Below are positions 34,932 to 44,259 of a DNA stretch of 64,000 nucleotides, piece by piece. The notes beneath the pieces were generated by a model. The model was not told the DNA's origin. It ran no database searches and saw only the letters and a program-made list of their open reading frames with translations. The first letter of the stretch is position 1, and each line of letters opens with the position of its first letter. The position numbers and the translations under genes were made by a program. Origin of the DNA: Sphingobacterium bambusae. Its GTDB lineage: Bacteria; Bacteroidota; Bacteroidia; Sphingobacteriales; Sphingobacteriaceae. The stretch lies in assembly GCF_033955345.1 (NCBI RefSeq), contig NZ_CP138332.1:3968001-4032000 (forward strand), given 5' to 3'.

Positions 34932-37900
34932 ATGAACAGACGAAAAATTGCTTTTTTAGCAGCAAGTCTTTTCTTTTCTACAGCCTTGTTTGCGCAAACG
35001 CAGTTGAAAGGGAGAGTAGTGGATGAAAAAGGTGTGCCCATTGCTGGTGTAACCGTCACGTTAAAAGATGGGACGGCCACACAAAGTGGTACCAATGGTG
35101 AATTTACGATTACCTACAAACAGGCTGGTCCATTGCGCCTGTCTGCGGTGGGGTATGGGCAAAAGGAGGTGGATCTTTCTAGCCAAACAACGGTGGAAGT
35201 GATCTTAAATGCTGATAGTGAAGGATTGGAAGAAGTTGTGGTGACAGCTTTAGGTCTTTCCCGCGAAAAGAGATCCTTGGGCTATGCGATTCAAGAATTG
35301 AAAGGTACTGAACTTACGCAGACCAACCAACAGAATGTGCTCAACTCGATGTCCGGTAAGATATCCGGCATGCAGGTTACCGCTGCTAGCGGCGCCGTTG
35401 GTGCGGGCAGTCGGGTCGTGCTACGTGGAAATAACTCCTTTGGCAATAACCAGCCTTTGTTCGTGATCGACGGGGTGCCTGTCAGTAACTTCTCAACCGA
35501 TGTGGGCTCTGGCGGCTCCGTGGATTATGGTACAGGCATAGGTGATATCGATCCGAATAATATAGAGTCGGTATCGGTGCTAAAGGGAGCAAACGCTGCG
35601 GCACTTTATGGGCAACTGGCCGGAAATGGTGTCATTATTATCACCACCAAGAATGGAAAAGGAGCTACATCCCCAGTTATTTCTTATTCCGGAGGGATCT
35701 CTTTTGAGAATCCTTACATCCTACCACGCTACCAAAATAGCTACGGACAGGGTAAATACGGCGAGGAATATCTATGGAAGTTATACCAGCAAGGTGACTT
35801 GCAACTCTCGGATATCGGATCGTCCAATAGTTTAAATCCAACGACCTATCAGGAGTGGGCCGAACAGATTGGCTTCCGTTATGTCGACGGATTGGGGAAT
35901 GGCGTAAACGATGGTGTGGACGAAAGCTGGGGCCCGCGTTTGGATGCTGGACTTCTGCTACCGCAGTACAATAGCCCACTGGATGCAAACGGAAACAGAA
36001 CAGCTACACCTTGGGTGTCCAATCCAAGTAACGTGCGCGACTTCTTCCAAACTGGCCACACGATGGACCACAGCGTATCCTTAAGTTCTGCTTTCGGTAA
36101 AGGAACAAGTCGCCTGTCGCTCGGTAATCAGAAGCAGGCCGGCACCGTTCCCAATACCGATCAAGATCGCTATACCGTCTCGCTAAATGCTACGCAGCAA
36201 CTGACCGATAAGCTGGAGGTCAATGCTGTCATGAACTACGTGCGCTTGGAGAACGATAATTTGATTGGACAGGGCTATAACAGTTTTAACCCTATGCAGT
36301 CCATAGGCGGTTGGTTCGGCCGTCAGGTCAATATCAAAGACTTGAAGGCCAATTGGGATTCGGAGTTCGAAAATGGGTTTCCCTACAACTGGAACAATAA
36401 TTTCCATGACAACCCTTTCTTCAACACCAACAACAATACCAACTCCCGTTATAAAGACCGTTTGTTCGGAAACGTGAACGCTTCGTATAATTTCCATAAA
36501 TGGTTCAAAGCGATGTTGCGGGTCGGTAACGACTGGTCTTACGAGAAGCGTATGGCGCTGACGTACAACAAGTCCAACTCGACGTTAACAAGCATGGCAA
36601 ACCGTACCTGGGGCGGCGGCAAGTTTCGTCAATCCAATTACGGGCTGAACGAGCTTAATGCGGACCTGATCTTGACAGGTTCTGGTAATATCTATCCGAA
36701 ATTAAACCTGTCTTATACTGTCGGGGGCAACTACCGCGACTACAAGTATAGTTATGATTTAATGGGCGCCGATCAGCTGACGGTTCCGAATTTGTTCCGC
36801 ATAGGAAATACCAAAGGATCGCCGGTTACGGACATGTCTACCCAGCACCTGCGCTCCAACAGTTTGTTTGGTCAGGTTTCTGTCGGTTATGACGATGCCC
36901 TTTACTTGGATCTGACAGCAAGAAATGACTGGAACTCGACCTTGCCGGCCAACAACCTTTCCTACTTTTTTCCTTCGGCCAGTTTAAGTTGGATATTCAG
37001 CAAGTCATTGAACATCAATCCTGAAATTCTAAGTTTTGGAAAGATCCGTGGTAGCTGGGCCTCGGTAGGTAAAGGTGCGGGTAATGCCTATTATACGCAG
37101 GGGACATATGTGCCCAACACGGCGGCATTCAACGGAGTAAGCTTGTACAGCATCAGCAGTATACTGCCACCGCTTAATCTTTTGCCCGAGCGTGCAAATA
37201 GTTTGGAGATAGGTGCAGAGCTACGTTTCTTGAATGATCGTATCGGGTTAGACTTGACTTACTATGACAAAAAGAGTCTCGATCAGATTATGCAGGTTGA
37301 TATCTCCGGAGCAACAGGCTTTGGCTCGCTTCGCCTAAATGCTGGTGAAATACAAAATAGAGGTATAGAAGCGCAGCTTAATCTGGGTATCCTGCGTAAT
37401 CCGGAAGGTCTGCAATGGGATATGAATGTCAATTGGGCGAAAAATACAAGCGTGGTGAATGAGTTGTATACAGATCCGAACACGCAACAGGCATTGGAGT
37501 CGTTCAATATCACTTCCGCCTGGAGTATGACGGTAGATGCAATTCCAGGGCGCCCCTTTGGCGTGATGCGCGGAACGGCATTCCAGCGCGATGAATCGGG
37601 TGCTATTTTGGTTGGTACGGATGGTCTTCCCAAGTATACATCCTCACCACAAGAGTTGGGAAACATTACTCCAGACTGGGTAGGTGGTATAAACAATCGT
37701 TTTACATATAAGGATTTTAGATTGAGCTTCTTGATCGATATGCGCAAAGGAGGTGATGTATTCAGTGTTACCCAGTGGTTTGGGTTACAGTCTGGCGTAT
37801 TAGAGGAAACCGTTAAAGGTGGAATCCGTGAAAACGGCATGGTGCTCGGTCAGGATTACATGAGCGATGAGCGCTTTGTGATGGAAAATGGCCAGCAGAA

Positions 37901-38228
37901 TGATATTCGTGTTGGCGCACGTGATTACTTTCAGAGTCTTTGGGGAGGTCGCGAAACAGGTATCATAGACGGAAGCTTTGTGAAGTTGCGGCAGATCGAG
38001 TTGGGGTATGACTTTCCTCAGCATCTATTCAGCAATTGGAAAATTGTCAAACGAGCTGGTGTTTCTCTTTTCGCCCACAATGTGGCCTTGCTCTACACCT
38101 CGAAAAGCAATTTTGCACATATCGATCCAGAAACTGGATTTGGTGTGGGCAATGATGGGGTCGGCATCGAGCAATACCAGATACCGTCGAACCGAAGCAT
38201 CGGGATGAAACTAAACTTAACCTTTTAA
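34932..38228 (+). CDS. SusC/RagA TonB-linked transporter (second type)
   Basis: 1098 residues. Signal peptide (FLAASLFFSTALFAQ), beta sandwich (about 20-90; VVDEKGVPIAGVTVTLKDG), plug (VVVTALGLSREKRSLGYA; NNIESVSVLKGANAAALYG) and barrel ending IGMKLNLTF. The plug motifs VTALGLSREKRSLGYA and LKGANAAALYG place it in a different subfamily from the module transporters at 28212 and 55898, which carry GYQ-VSRKK and DASAAAIYG/DAAAAAIYG. It has no STN domain. It pairs with the SusD-like gene 11 bases downstream. No enzyme is in the same operon. Confidence 0.95.
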   Translation: MNRRKIAFLAASLFFSTALFAQTQLKGRVVDEKGVPIAGVTVTLKDGTATQSGTNGEFTITYKQAGPLRLSAVGYGQKEVDLSSQTTVEVILNADSEGLEEVVVTALGLSREKRSLGYAIQELKGTELTQTNQQNVLNSMSGKISGMQVTAASGAVGAGSRVVLRGNNSFGNNQPLFVIDGVPVSNFSTDVGSGGSVDYGTGIGDIDPNNIESVSVLKGANAAALYGQLAGNGVIIITTKNGKGATSPVISYSGGISFENPYILPRYQNSYGQGKYGEEYLWKLYQQGDLQLSDIGSSNSLNPTTYQEWAEQIGFRYVDGLGNGVNDGVDESWGPRLDAGLLLPQYNSPLDANGNRTATPWVSNPSNVRDFFQTGHTMDHSVSLSSAFGKGTSRLSLGNQKQAGTVPNTDQDRYTVSLNATQQLTDKLEVNAVMNYVRLENDNLIGQGYNSFNPMQSIGGWFGRQVNIKDLKANWDSEFENGFPYNWNNNFHDNPFFNTNNNTNSRYKDRLFGNVNASYNFHKWFKAMLRVGNDWSYEKRMALTYNKSNSTLTSMANRTWGGGKFRQSNYGLNELNADLILTGSGNIYPKLNLSYTVGGNYRDYKYSYDLMGADQLTVPNLFRIGNTKGSPVTDMSTQHLRSNSLFGQVSVGYDDALYLDLTARNDWNSTLPANNLSYFFPSASLSWIFSKSLNINPEILSFGKIRGSWASVGKGAGNAYYTQGTYVPNTAAFNGVSLYSISSILPPLNLLPERANSLEIGAELRFLNDRIGLDLTYYDKKSLDQIMQVDISGATGFGSLRLNAGEIQNRGIEAQLNLGILRNPEGLQWDMNVNWAKNTSVVNELYTDPNTQQALESFNITSAWSMTVDAIPGRPFGVMRGTAFQRDESGAILVGTDGLPKYTSSPQELGNITPDWVGGINNRFTYKDFRLSFLIDMRKGGDVFSVTQWFGLQSGVLEETVKGGIRENGMVLGQDYMSDERFVMENGQQNDIRVGARDYFQSLWGGRETGIIDGSFVKLRQIELGYDFPQHLFSNWKIVKRAGVSLFAHNVALLYTSKSNFAHIDPETGFGVGNDGVGIEQYQIPSNRSIGMKLNLTF

Positions 38229-38239
38229 TTGCGGAAGAC

Positions 38240-39724
38240 ATGAACAACACTATATTTCGAACATTTAAAAAATGGAATAAATCGACCTTGCTCTTAGGGC
38301 TTGCAGGCTTGGCATTGACGCAGGCATGTACCAAAGACTTTGACGCCATCAATACGAACCCCAATCAGCCAGTAGAGGCGCCCATGACCAACGTATTGGC
38401 CTATGTGCTGCAAGATTTTTCAGCAAATTTTTACGATGCTTGGGGGAATATGAACGAGCCGTCGACTTATAGCGGGCATCTGGGTAAGATTGCTTATATC
38501 GATGAAGCGCGTTATATGTTTAGAAGCGGTACAATCTCTGACCTTTGGAATAAATTCTACCGCGATGTGAAAAATGCACAATTGGTAATCGATCGTGCAG
38601 AAGCTGAAGGAGCAACGAACATGCGTGCTGTGGCACTCACGTTTCAAGCCTACATGTGGCAGCTGGGAACGGATCGTTGGCGAGATATGCCTTTTACGGA
38701 AGCTATCCGTGGCGATGAGGGCTTCGTGACGCCGAAGTATGATCGTCAAGAGGATATTTATCCTGCTATCATCGCACAGTTGGAACAGGCGGCCGACTTG
38801 TTCGCTGAAGGATCAAGCGATCAGTTGGGAGATGGTGACCTCCTTTTCGGGGGCGATGTGGAAAAATGGCGTAAATTCTGTAACGCATTGCGCCTACGCG
38901 TTGCATTGCGCTTATCTGCGGTGGATGCTGCTGGCTCACAGAGTACCGTGCAACAGATCTTTGCCGATCCGCAGAAATATCCCCTTATGGAATCGAATAG
39001 TGATAATGCCTATTTCTATTGGGTGGGGAGTAACCCTTATGTAGAGCCATGGAACAATGATTCTCGAACACGCGATGATCATGGTGTTAGCGTTAATATT
39101 GTGGATACCTTGAAGAAATATGCAGATCCGCGATTGGCGGTGTATGCGAAGCCCGCACCGTCAGATGGTGAATATCGCGGTGTAATTATCGGTCCAGCAA
39201 GTTCGCCTACGGTGTCGCTTTACTCCCGTATTGGTGCTCGTTTCCGAGACGATGCCGCAGGCTTTAGCCCATTTATGAACTATGCCGAGCTCAATTTCGT
39301 GATAGCCGAGTTGGCGCAAAAAGGTTGGAGTACCGGAAGTATCACCGCACAGGAGGCTTATGAACAGGGGATTACGGCATCGTTCCAAGAGAACGGGCTT
39401 TCCGCCGCACAGTCTTCGGCCTACCTCAGCGCGCCGATAGTGGCCTGGGGTAATCGCCCAGCGCAGATTCACCTGCAAAAATGGTTAGCGCTATTTAAGA
39501 ATGGTCATGAAGCTTGGTCGGAAATGCGCCGAACGGATTTTCCATTGTTACCCGCAGCTACAGGATCTGCTTTTCCGGGACACAACAGGCCGCCATTGCG
39601 CTACCCATATCCTGCAGAAGAAACAACCTTGAATGGACAGAACAGCGCGGCTTCAAGAGCTGACGTGGACGATAATTTCTGGGGAAAGCAAATGTGGTGG
39701 GATCAACGAACCGGAGTCAACTAG
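38240..39724 (+). CDS. SusD-like lipoprotein (SusD_2 type)
   Basis: 494 residues with lipobox LTQAC then TKDFDAINTNPNQPVEAP. The N-terminal NTNPN pattern, the GTDRWRDMPFTEA segment and the late GHEAWSEMRRTDFP are typical of the SusD-like group that accompanies SusC of the ALGLSREKRSLGYA type. Members of this group are often linked to peptide or protein uptake rather than glycans (family association, not proof). Closed by the hairpin at 39749. Confidence 0.93.
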   Translation: MNNTIFRTFKKWNKSTLLLGLAGLALTQACTKDFDAINTNPNQPVEAPMTNVLAYVLQDFSANFYDAWGNMNEPSTYSGHLGKIAYIDEARYMFRSGTISDLWNKFYRDVKNAQLVIDRAEAEGATNMRAVALTFQAYMWQLGTDRWRDMPFTEAIRGDEGFVTPKYDRQEDIYPAIIAQLEQAADLFAEGSSDQLGDGDLLFGGDVEKWRKFCNALRLRVALRLSAVDAAGSQSTVQQIFADPQKYPLMESNSDNAYFYWVGSNPYVEPWNNDSRTRDDHGVSVNIVDTLKKYADPRLAVYAKPAPSDGEYRGVIIGPASSPTVSLYSRIGARFRDDAAGFSPFMNYAELNFVIAELAQKGWSTGSITAQEAYEQGITASFQENGLSAAQSSAYLSAPIVAWGNRPAQIHLQKWLALFKNGHEAWSEMRRTDFPLLPAATGSAFPGHNRPPLRYPYPAEETTLNGQNSAASRADVDDNFWGKQMWWDQRTGVN

Positions 39725-39748
39725 ACTGCTGACGCTGATCTGATCTAT

Positions 39749-39780
39749 AGCCATCGCCTTTCACGGGCGATGGCTTTTTC
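39749..39780 (+). terminator. Intrinsic terminator
   Basis: AGCCATCGCC pairs with GGCGATGGCT over a seven-base loop, followed by TTTT. It ends the SusC/SusD pair; the convergent minus-strand gene stops at 39801. Confidence 0.85.
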
Positions 39781-39800
39781 GTTCTAAGTGACGAGTAGAA

Positions 39801-40346
39801 TCAATCCGTTAGTTGTGAAGGTATGTTTAAAATCACCTCTTTAGAAAATGAAAAGCGAATGTTGTCCGAATTTTTTCCTGATAGGTGGAAGGTGGTTATT
39901 CCTGGCTCGAAATTGCAACGCGAAAGAATTTCATCGGTAAAGTTTATTGATAACATCGCAGCAGCATAATCGTCTCTGAAATCACGACTGTCGCTAGGAA
40001 ATAGATCCTGCAGTATGTCCCGTCCTATAGTAATCTCCTCGCCATCAATTTTCATCGGTCGATCCATCGTTACCGTTATCGAAGCTTGATCGATAGCGTT
40101 TACATAGGTATTGCTCATATCTCTGCGAAATGCATATGCTGTGGGCATAATTTGCCAACGGCTTCCAAGGCTTAGCGTTTCAAACTCCACACGCATGGAA
40201 AATGGCGCCCTAATATGGTCTGCTTCGGAATCTACAGGAACAAGATGTTGTATGCTGAAGATGCCATTTTCGGTGATTACCGTAAGGTTAGGCTCGCAAG
40301 ACAGTATAGGCAATATCAAAAATAGAAGGATATATACTTTTTTCAT
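39801..40346 (-). CDS. Small lipoprotein of unknown function
   Basis: 181 residues from ATG 40346 (MKKVYILLFLILPILSC; lipobox ILSC). The open frame extends to 40604 but that part overlaps the upstream gene in another frame and has no protein character. The mature protein is strand-rich, with SIQHLVPVDSEADHIRAP, SITVTMDRPMKIDGEEI and FHLSGKNSDNIRFSFSKE. I do not recognise a family. It starts four bases after the stop of the outer-membrane-protein gene at 40351, so the two are co-transcribed and may act together at the outer membrane. Confidence 0.75.
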   Translation of the reverse strand: MKKVYILLFLILPILSCEPNLTVITENGIFSIQHLVPVDSEADHIRAPFSMRVEFETLSLGSRWQIMPTAYAFRRDMSNTYVNAIDQASITVTMDRPMKIDGEEITIGRDILQDLFPSDSRDFRDDYAAAMLSINFTDEILSRCNFEPGITTFHLSGKNSDNIRFSFSKEVILNIPSQLTD

Positions 40347-40350
40347 AGCT

Positions 40351-40965
40351 TTAGTTGATGGTAAAATTAAAGAAGCCTCCTTGTGATTTTCTTCTAAGCG
40401 GAGCGGGGTTTGAAATCTGATACACCGTGTGGCCTGTGCCATCTGTGCGGTAGGAAGTGGCTTGATATTGCATAAAATCGTTGTAGTAACCAACATGAAT
40501 GATGCCGCCAAATGGAAAGCGGATAGCCAAGCCAAAGGATCCACCGCCCGTAAAGCTATGTCGCGCCGTTCGCTCACCGTACAAACTTCCTGCACGTGCT
40601 TCAACCATCGGGCTAAACCGCTTTTTTTCGTTGAAATAATACCGGAAAGAACTACTTAGTACCAGTTTTGTTTCCTTTTTTAGAAAGATGTTATCGGCAG
40701 CTAGCGATCCCTTATATGTTTTTTGATGCGTGTTCATATGGCTGGTACCTAGCCGAACACCAAGCCATATTTTGGGATGTATGACATAATGCATCGCTAC
40801 TGCGGGACTAATAAGTAGGTATTCGTCCGTGTAGTTGCCTATCTTAAAATCATAACCTATCCGGAATTTTTTGTACCGATCGATGCTGTCTTTCTCTTGT
40901 GCGAAGCAAAAGCAGCTACAGCAGGATGTTATTGCACATAGCAATGTTAATAAAATGGTTTTCAT
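40351..40965 (-). CDS. Small outer-membrane beta-barrel-like protein
   Basis: 204 residues. Signal peptide with a cluster of cysteines (CCSCFCFAQ), then alternating strands typical of a small barrel: FRIGYDFKIGNYTDEYLL, HPKIWLGVRLGTSHMNTH, LVLSSSFRYYFNEKKRF and GLAIRFPFGGIIHVGYYN, ending in the phenylalanine-containing GGFFNFTIN. Function unknown. It is the first gene of a two-gene unit with the lipoprotein at 39801. Confidence 0.75.
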   Translation of the reverse strand: MKTILLTLLCAITSCCSCFCFAQEKDSIDRYKKFRIGYDFKIGNYTDEYLLISPAVAMHYVIHPKIWLGVRLGTSHMNTHQKTYKGSLAADNIFLKKETKLVLSSSFRYYFNEKKRFSPMVEARAGSLYGERTARHSFTGGGSFGLAIRFPFGGIIHVGYYNDFMQYQATSYRTDGTGHTVYQISNPAPLRRKSQGGFFNFTIN

Positions 40966-41049
40966 GGTATAAGCAAATATAGTGTATGTAATAGATTTTG
41001 GAAAAATTAATTACATGAAATAACGAGATCAGCCTTATCCACACGCTGG

Positions 41050-41087
41050 CGAAAAAAAAAACGTGCCCTCCGGGAGGAGTGGCACGC
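41050..41087 (-). terminator. Intrinsic terminator of the DUF5695-like gene
   Basis: Minus-strand GCGTGCCACTCCTCCCGGAG with the matching GGCACG arm, followed by a run of ten T residues. It lies about 30 bases beyond the stop at 41118. Confidence 0.85.
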
Positions 41088-41117
41088 TTACAGTTAAAAC
41101 TAGAAAATAAACAATAT

Positions 41118-43838
41118 TTATTTGCCGACCTTGACGAGTTTAACCGTTGCGGTCTGGCCAGGAATCACATATCGTCCCTGTTGATCTTTTTGTGCGTCTT
41201 TTATGGCATAGCCGCTCGTTGCCGATAGGTTTAGCAAGGTTGCAGGCGTAAAGGCCGGATTGTCAACGCTAAGCTGCAGCTCTATCTCTTTGCTCTTCGT
41301 GTCGTAGCTCAAGGAAGCGATCTTGCCGGCATCGGTAGTTAGCCAAAGTTTTTCTTCGGCAAGGAATACGCGTCCTTTGGAAGCTGTTTTTACATCGACT
41401 TTTATCTTGTCCTTTTCTTGGTTTAAGCTGCCGCTAAAGGCCAACCAACCAAATTCTGGATGTCGAATAATGTACGTGCCCGAGTTGACGGCATAGCCGT
41501 AGAAGCCCGTGCCATAATCGCCAGATATTCCATCGTTTGCCAAAGTAGAGGGGTAAGAGTGGAAAGCGCCAGGGGCAAATCCATCCTCTGTTACGTTTGC
41601 CAATGCACCCATCATGCCGGCGTGTCCTACACGCAACAGATAGAAATCGTCTGGATGTTCACGGTAGTCCGTTAATACCGGAATAGCATTCAAGGCCGAA
41701 CCATAATGGTGAATCTGCCGTTCGATACGCGCTAGCTTTCCTCCATAAACAAAGTCCCAGTATCTTCTAGCGCTACCGTTGTAACCCCAGTGTGGCACAG
41801 TAGGCATATAAGCCAAAATCGCATTTAAAGTAACCTGCGCCTTCTCGTCAAAGCCAAAGTATTTAGACCATACATACACTTCTTCTTGGCCAGTCGAGTC
41901 CCAAGGCATTTCACTGCCGAATGGATAGTTCAGCGTTTTCCAGTGCAGGGCCCTTTCTTTCATCAAGGCTTCTAGTTTTTGCGCCGATTCGTTAAGCCCT
42001 TCCTTCTTAAGATCCATCAGGATCAAGAGAAAGACACTGCCTTCCATCTGCCCAAACTGCGCATAGTGTGGAGCCTTCTCAACCATGGCAACGGTTGTCT
42101 GAAAAGCGCGATCGAGGTAGGTTTGCCATGTCTCTTCCGGTACCAATTGTTGGTAGTTTCGCGCTAGACGATAGAGCACCCAATGGGCTGCTGCAACGTG
42201 TGGATAGTTGTAGGAACGACCAATATTGTCGGCCTCTTTTTTCGGCCATGCTGCCCAAGTTTTGTAATTGATGGCATCGCTGTATGTTCCTTTGGGAAGG
42301 GAGTCAGGCTCATAGTAAAAAAGGCTCTTCACAACAGCGTATTTGTTCTTTCCTTCCTTGTGCTGTATACGTCCAAACATGGTTTCATTGGCGAATCGTT
42401 TCAGCTTGTTGATTTCCTCCACGTTGGGCTGCAAAAGTTGTTTCATGATGGCCGCCAACCAGCTGGCAGCACCCGCTTCGTCGCTGAGGCCTGCAAACCA
42501 GGCATTCTGGTGCTGTGTGACCGGCGTTTTCGTCTCGTAGTCGTAGGTAATAACGGATGGCGAACGTCCAAAAGGATCGTTGGGATTCTCATACCATTGC
42601 GCTGTTGTCAAGAAGTGGCCAAGGTCTTTTACGACCTCCTCCTCAGGCTTAATAACTTTGTATTGTATGGTCTGTACCAAGCCGTCTGCGTAGGTAATTT
42701 GCAAACGGGAGCGTCCCCAAGTATTGCCCTTTACGGTATAGCTAGCCCATTTGCCGGCCGTTTGTGGCTGCGCTTCCACCGATAGCGACCCCGAAGGGAA
42801 AACAGCAATGTTTTTTACCTTTTTACCGTATTTCAGGAAGAGTTTTGCAGGATTGTCCATCGGTAGCAAGTAACCAGGGGCGCCGACAGCTACGGGTCTG
42901 TTTTGTCGAACAAGCTCTTCCTCGATCTGCTTAATGCTTGGTGCCAGCACAAAGCGTACGGCAAAGCTCTTTGATTCACCAGGCTTTAATGTGGTCGATG
43001 TTGGGTCGTTCCACTGCTGTACACCCTTCCAATCTGTTTCTGCATAGGCCTTGCTATGTATTGTCCACTCGTGAAAGCCTTCAAAAGTAATGCTACGCGG
43101 AGTAGGGTCGCTGTTTAACGGGCTGTAGGCCTCGAAAGCGGCATTTTCCTGCGGAATGACCAGTAGGCTTGGTCCACGGCCGTGTAGGCGGTTGACTTGT
43201 AGATAGCCCGCATCCTTACCTATATAAGGATCGAAGAATACATTGTCGGCATGCGCGCTGTCGAGATTCTTCCAATCCATGTTGTTGTTGAAGATCATTG
43301 GGATGCCCAAGGCTCCAATTTCATAGGTCTCTTTGGTGCCGTTTTTGATTTGAAAACGAAGAACTAAATCGCCATCTTTATTTTCCCAAGACCGTGTAAT
43401 TTGCAAAGGGATGCCGCCTAAACTGGCGCTGATGTCGGCTGCAGCCAATGTTTTTCCCGATGCCTTAAGTGGACTCACCGCCTGACGCTCCTTCGCCGAG
43501 GAGTAAGCTGTCCATGCAGAAGAACCAGCCGTGCGGATGGAAAGATTGATGTCGCCTAGGTGAAAGAATTTATTACGATCTCGTTTGTCCAACAACTCGT
43601 CTGGTGTGTAGTCAAATTGTGCATCGTCTTTCAACTTCAGGGAAGCTACCGTCTGCGATGCTGTCAGAATCTGTAATTTAAGTTTGGAAAGCTGGAAGCT
43701 ATTGCTCCCTTTTTCGATGCCCAAGGTGGCCGGTTGTTTCTTTACCTGCTCCCAAAATGGATTTTGTGCGTACACACTGCCGCTAAATGGTGCCTGTAAT
43801 AGCAGGAGGACTAGTGGAACTTTGATTGCTTTACGCAT
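41118..43838 (-). CDS. Large secreted protein, DUF5695-like
   Basis: 906 residues from ATG 43838 (MRKAIKVPLVLLLLQAPFSG; cleavage after VYAQ). The N-terminal 350 residues are beta-rich (LQITRSWENKDGDLVLRF; GFHEWTIHSKAY), and the C-terminal half is helix-rich with many Trp and Tyr (AAWPKKEADNIGRSYNYP; HWGYNGSARRYWDFVYGG; GDYGTGFYGYAVNSGTY), resembling the alpha/alpha toroids of polysaccharide lyases and glycoside hydrolases. I believe this is the DUF5695 family, whose activity is not established to my knowledge. It is divergent from the AraC gene of the hydroxyproline operon, and a shared regulator is possible. A carbohydrate-active role is inference from fold only. Confidence 0.75.
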   Translation of the reverse strand: MRKAIKVPLVLLLLQAPFSGSVYAQNPFWEQVKKQPATLGIEKGSNSFQLSKLKLQILTASQTVASLKLKDDAQFDYTPDELLDKRDRNKFFHLGDINLSIRTAGSSAWTAYSSAKERQAVSPLKASGKTLAAADISASLGGIPLQITRSWENKDGDLVLRFQIKNGTKETYEIGALGIPMIFNNNMDWKNLDSAHADNVFFDPYIGKDAGYLQVNRLHGRGPSLLVIPQENAAFEAYSPLNSDPTPRSITFEGFHEWTIHSKAYAETDWKGVQQWNDPTSTTLKPGESKSFAVRFVLAPSIKQIEEELVRQNRPVAVGAPGYLLPMDNPAKLFLKYGKKVKNIAVFPSGSLSVEAQPQTAGKWASYTVKGNTWGRSRLQITYADGLVQTIQYKVIKPEEEVVKDLGHFLTTAQWYENPNDPFGRSPSVITYDYETKTPVTQHQNAWFAGLSDEAGAASWLAAIMKQLLQPNVEEINKLKRFANETMFGRIQHKEGKNKYAVVKSLFYYEPDSLPKGTYSDAINYKTWAAWPKKEADNIGRSYNYPHVAAAHWVLYRLARNYQQLVPEETWQTYLDRAFQTTVAMVEKAPHYAQFGQMEGSVFLLILMDLKKEGLNESAQKLEALMKERALHWKTLNYPFGSEMPWDSTGQEEVYVWSKYFGFDEKAQVTLNAILAYMPTVPHWGYNGSARRYWDFVYGGKLARIERQIHHYGSALNAIPVLTDYREHPDDFYLLRVGHAGMMGALANVTEDGFAPGAFHSYPSTLANDGISGDYGTGFYGYAVNSGTYIIRHPEFGWLAFSGSLNQEKDKIKVDVKTASKGRVFLAEEKLWLTTDAGKIASLSYDTKSKEIELQLSVDNPAFTPATLLNLSATSGYAIKDAQKDQQGRYVIPGQTATVKLVKVGK

Positions 43839-43903
43839 ATGCATGATTTATTTTGTTTTTAATTTAAGGTCGTTTTCACATGGACTAGGTTAGCTAGCCT
43901 CAA

Positions 43904-43911
43904 CAAAAGTA
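43904..43911 (-). promoter_or_regulatory. Candidate -7 box of the DUF5695-like gene
   Basis: CAAAAGTA reads TACTTTTG on the minus strand, matching TAnnTTTG, about 66 bases before the start at 43838. Confidence 0.35.
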
Positions 43912-44171
43912 AGGCCTTGGACGTAGTTTTTTTTGTCGGATATTGGCCTTCATGCCGCAAAAATTAACCAAAGCTTTTCAGACATCGGTATCTAGGGGTG
44001 TTTGGTCGTGTCTGTGGTGTTTTATGGGGTGTTGTTTTTGATAAGTATCATCTTTTGCGAATGGGTATCCCTAAGAGAAAGAAGAAATAAAGATAGAAAG
44101 GGAATGCGAGAATGCGCTTATTGTATTTTAACCAAACATGACCTAATTTTCACCATAATCTTCCTTAGCTC

Positions 44172-44202
44172 TTGTTAATATTATCTTAATGTCGTAACTT
44201 TC
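44172..44202 (+). promoter_or_regulatory. Candidate promoter of the AraC gene
   Basis: TTG at 44172-44174, a 20-base spacer, then TAACTTTC at 44195-44202 (one mismatch to TAnnTTTG). It would start transcription about 50 bases before ATG 44260. Confidence 0.4.
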
Positions 44203-44259
44203 ATTCATACTAATCTGGAGTGTTAACAAAGGTTACTCACGATCTAACAAGGTTCTATT

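Larger units (their letters stand above)
43845..44259. other. Divergent promoter region between the DUF5695-like and AraC genes
   Basis: No supported coding sequence in 415 bases. It carries a candidate minus-strand -7 box (43904) and a plus-strand TTG/TAACTTTC pair (44172-44202). AraC-type regulators commonly bind such regions, so it is the natural place to look for operators; I see no convincing direct repeats by eye. Confidence 0.45.

Noticed and set aside
39801..40604. 267-codon version of the small lipoprotein
   Set aside because: The extra 86 residues overlap the co-directional outer-membrane-protein gene in another frame, while an ATG with a perfect lipobox lies at 40346.
42183..42785. 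Plus-strand frame of 200 codons inside the DUF5695-like gene
   Set aside because: It is antisense to a long coding frame with signal peptide and normal composition, and its own translation is not protein-like.
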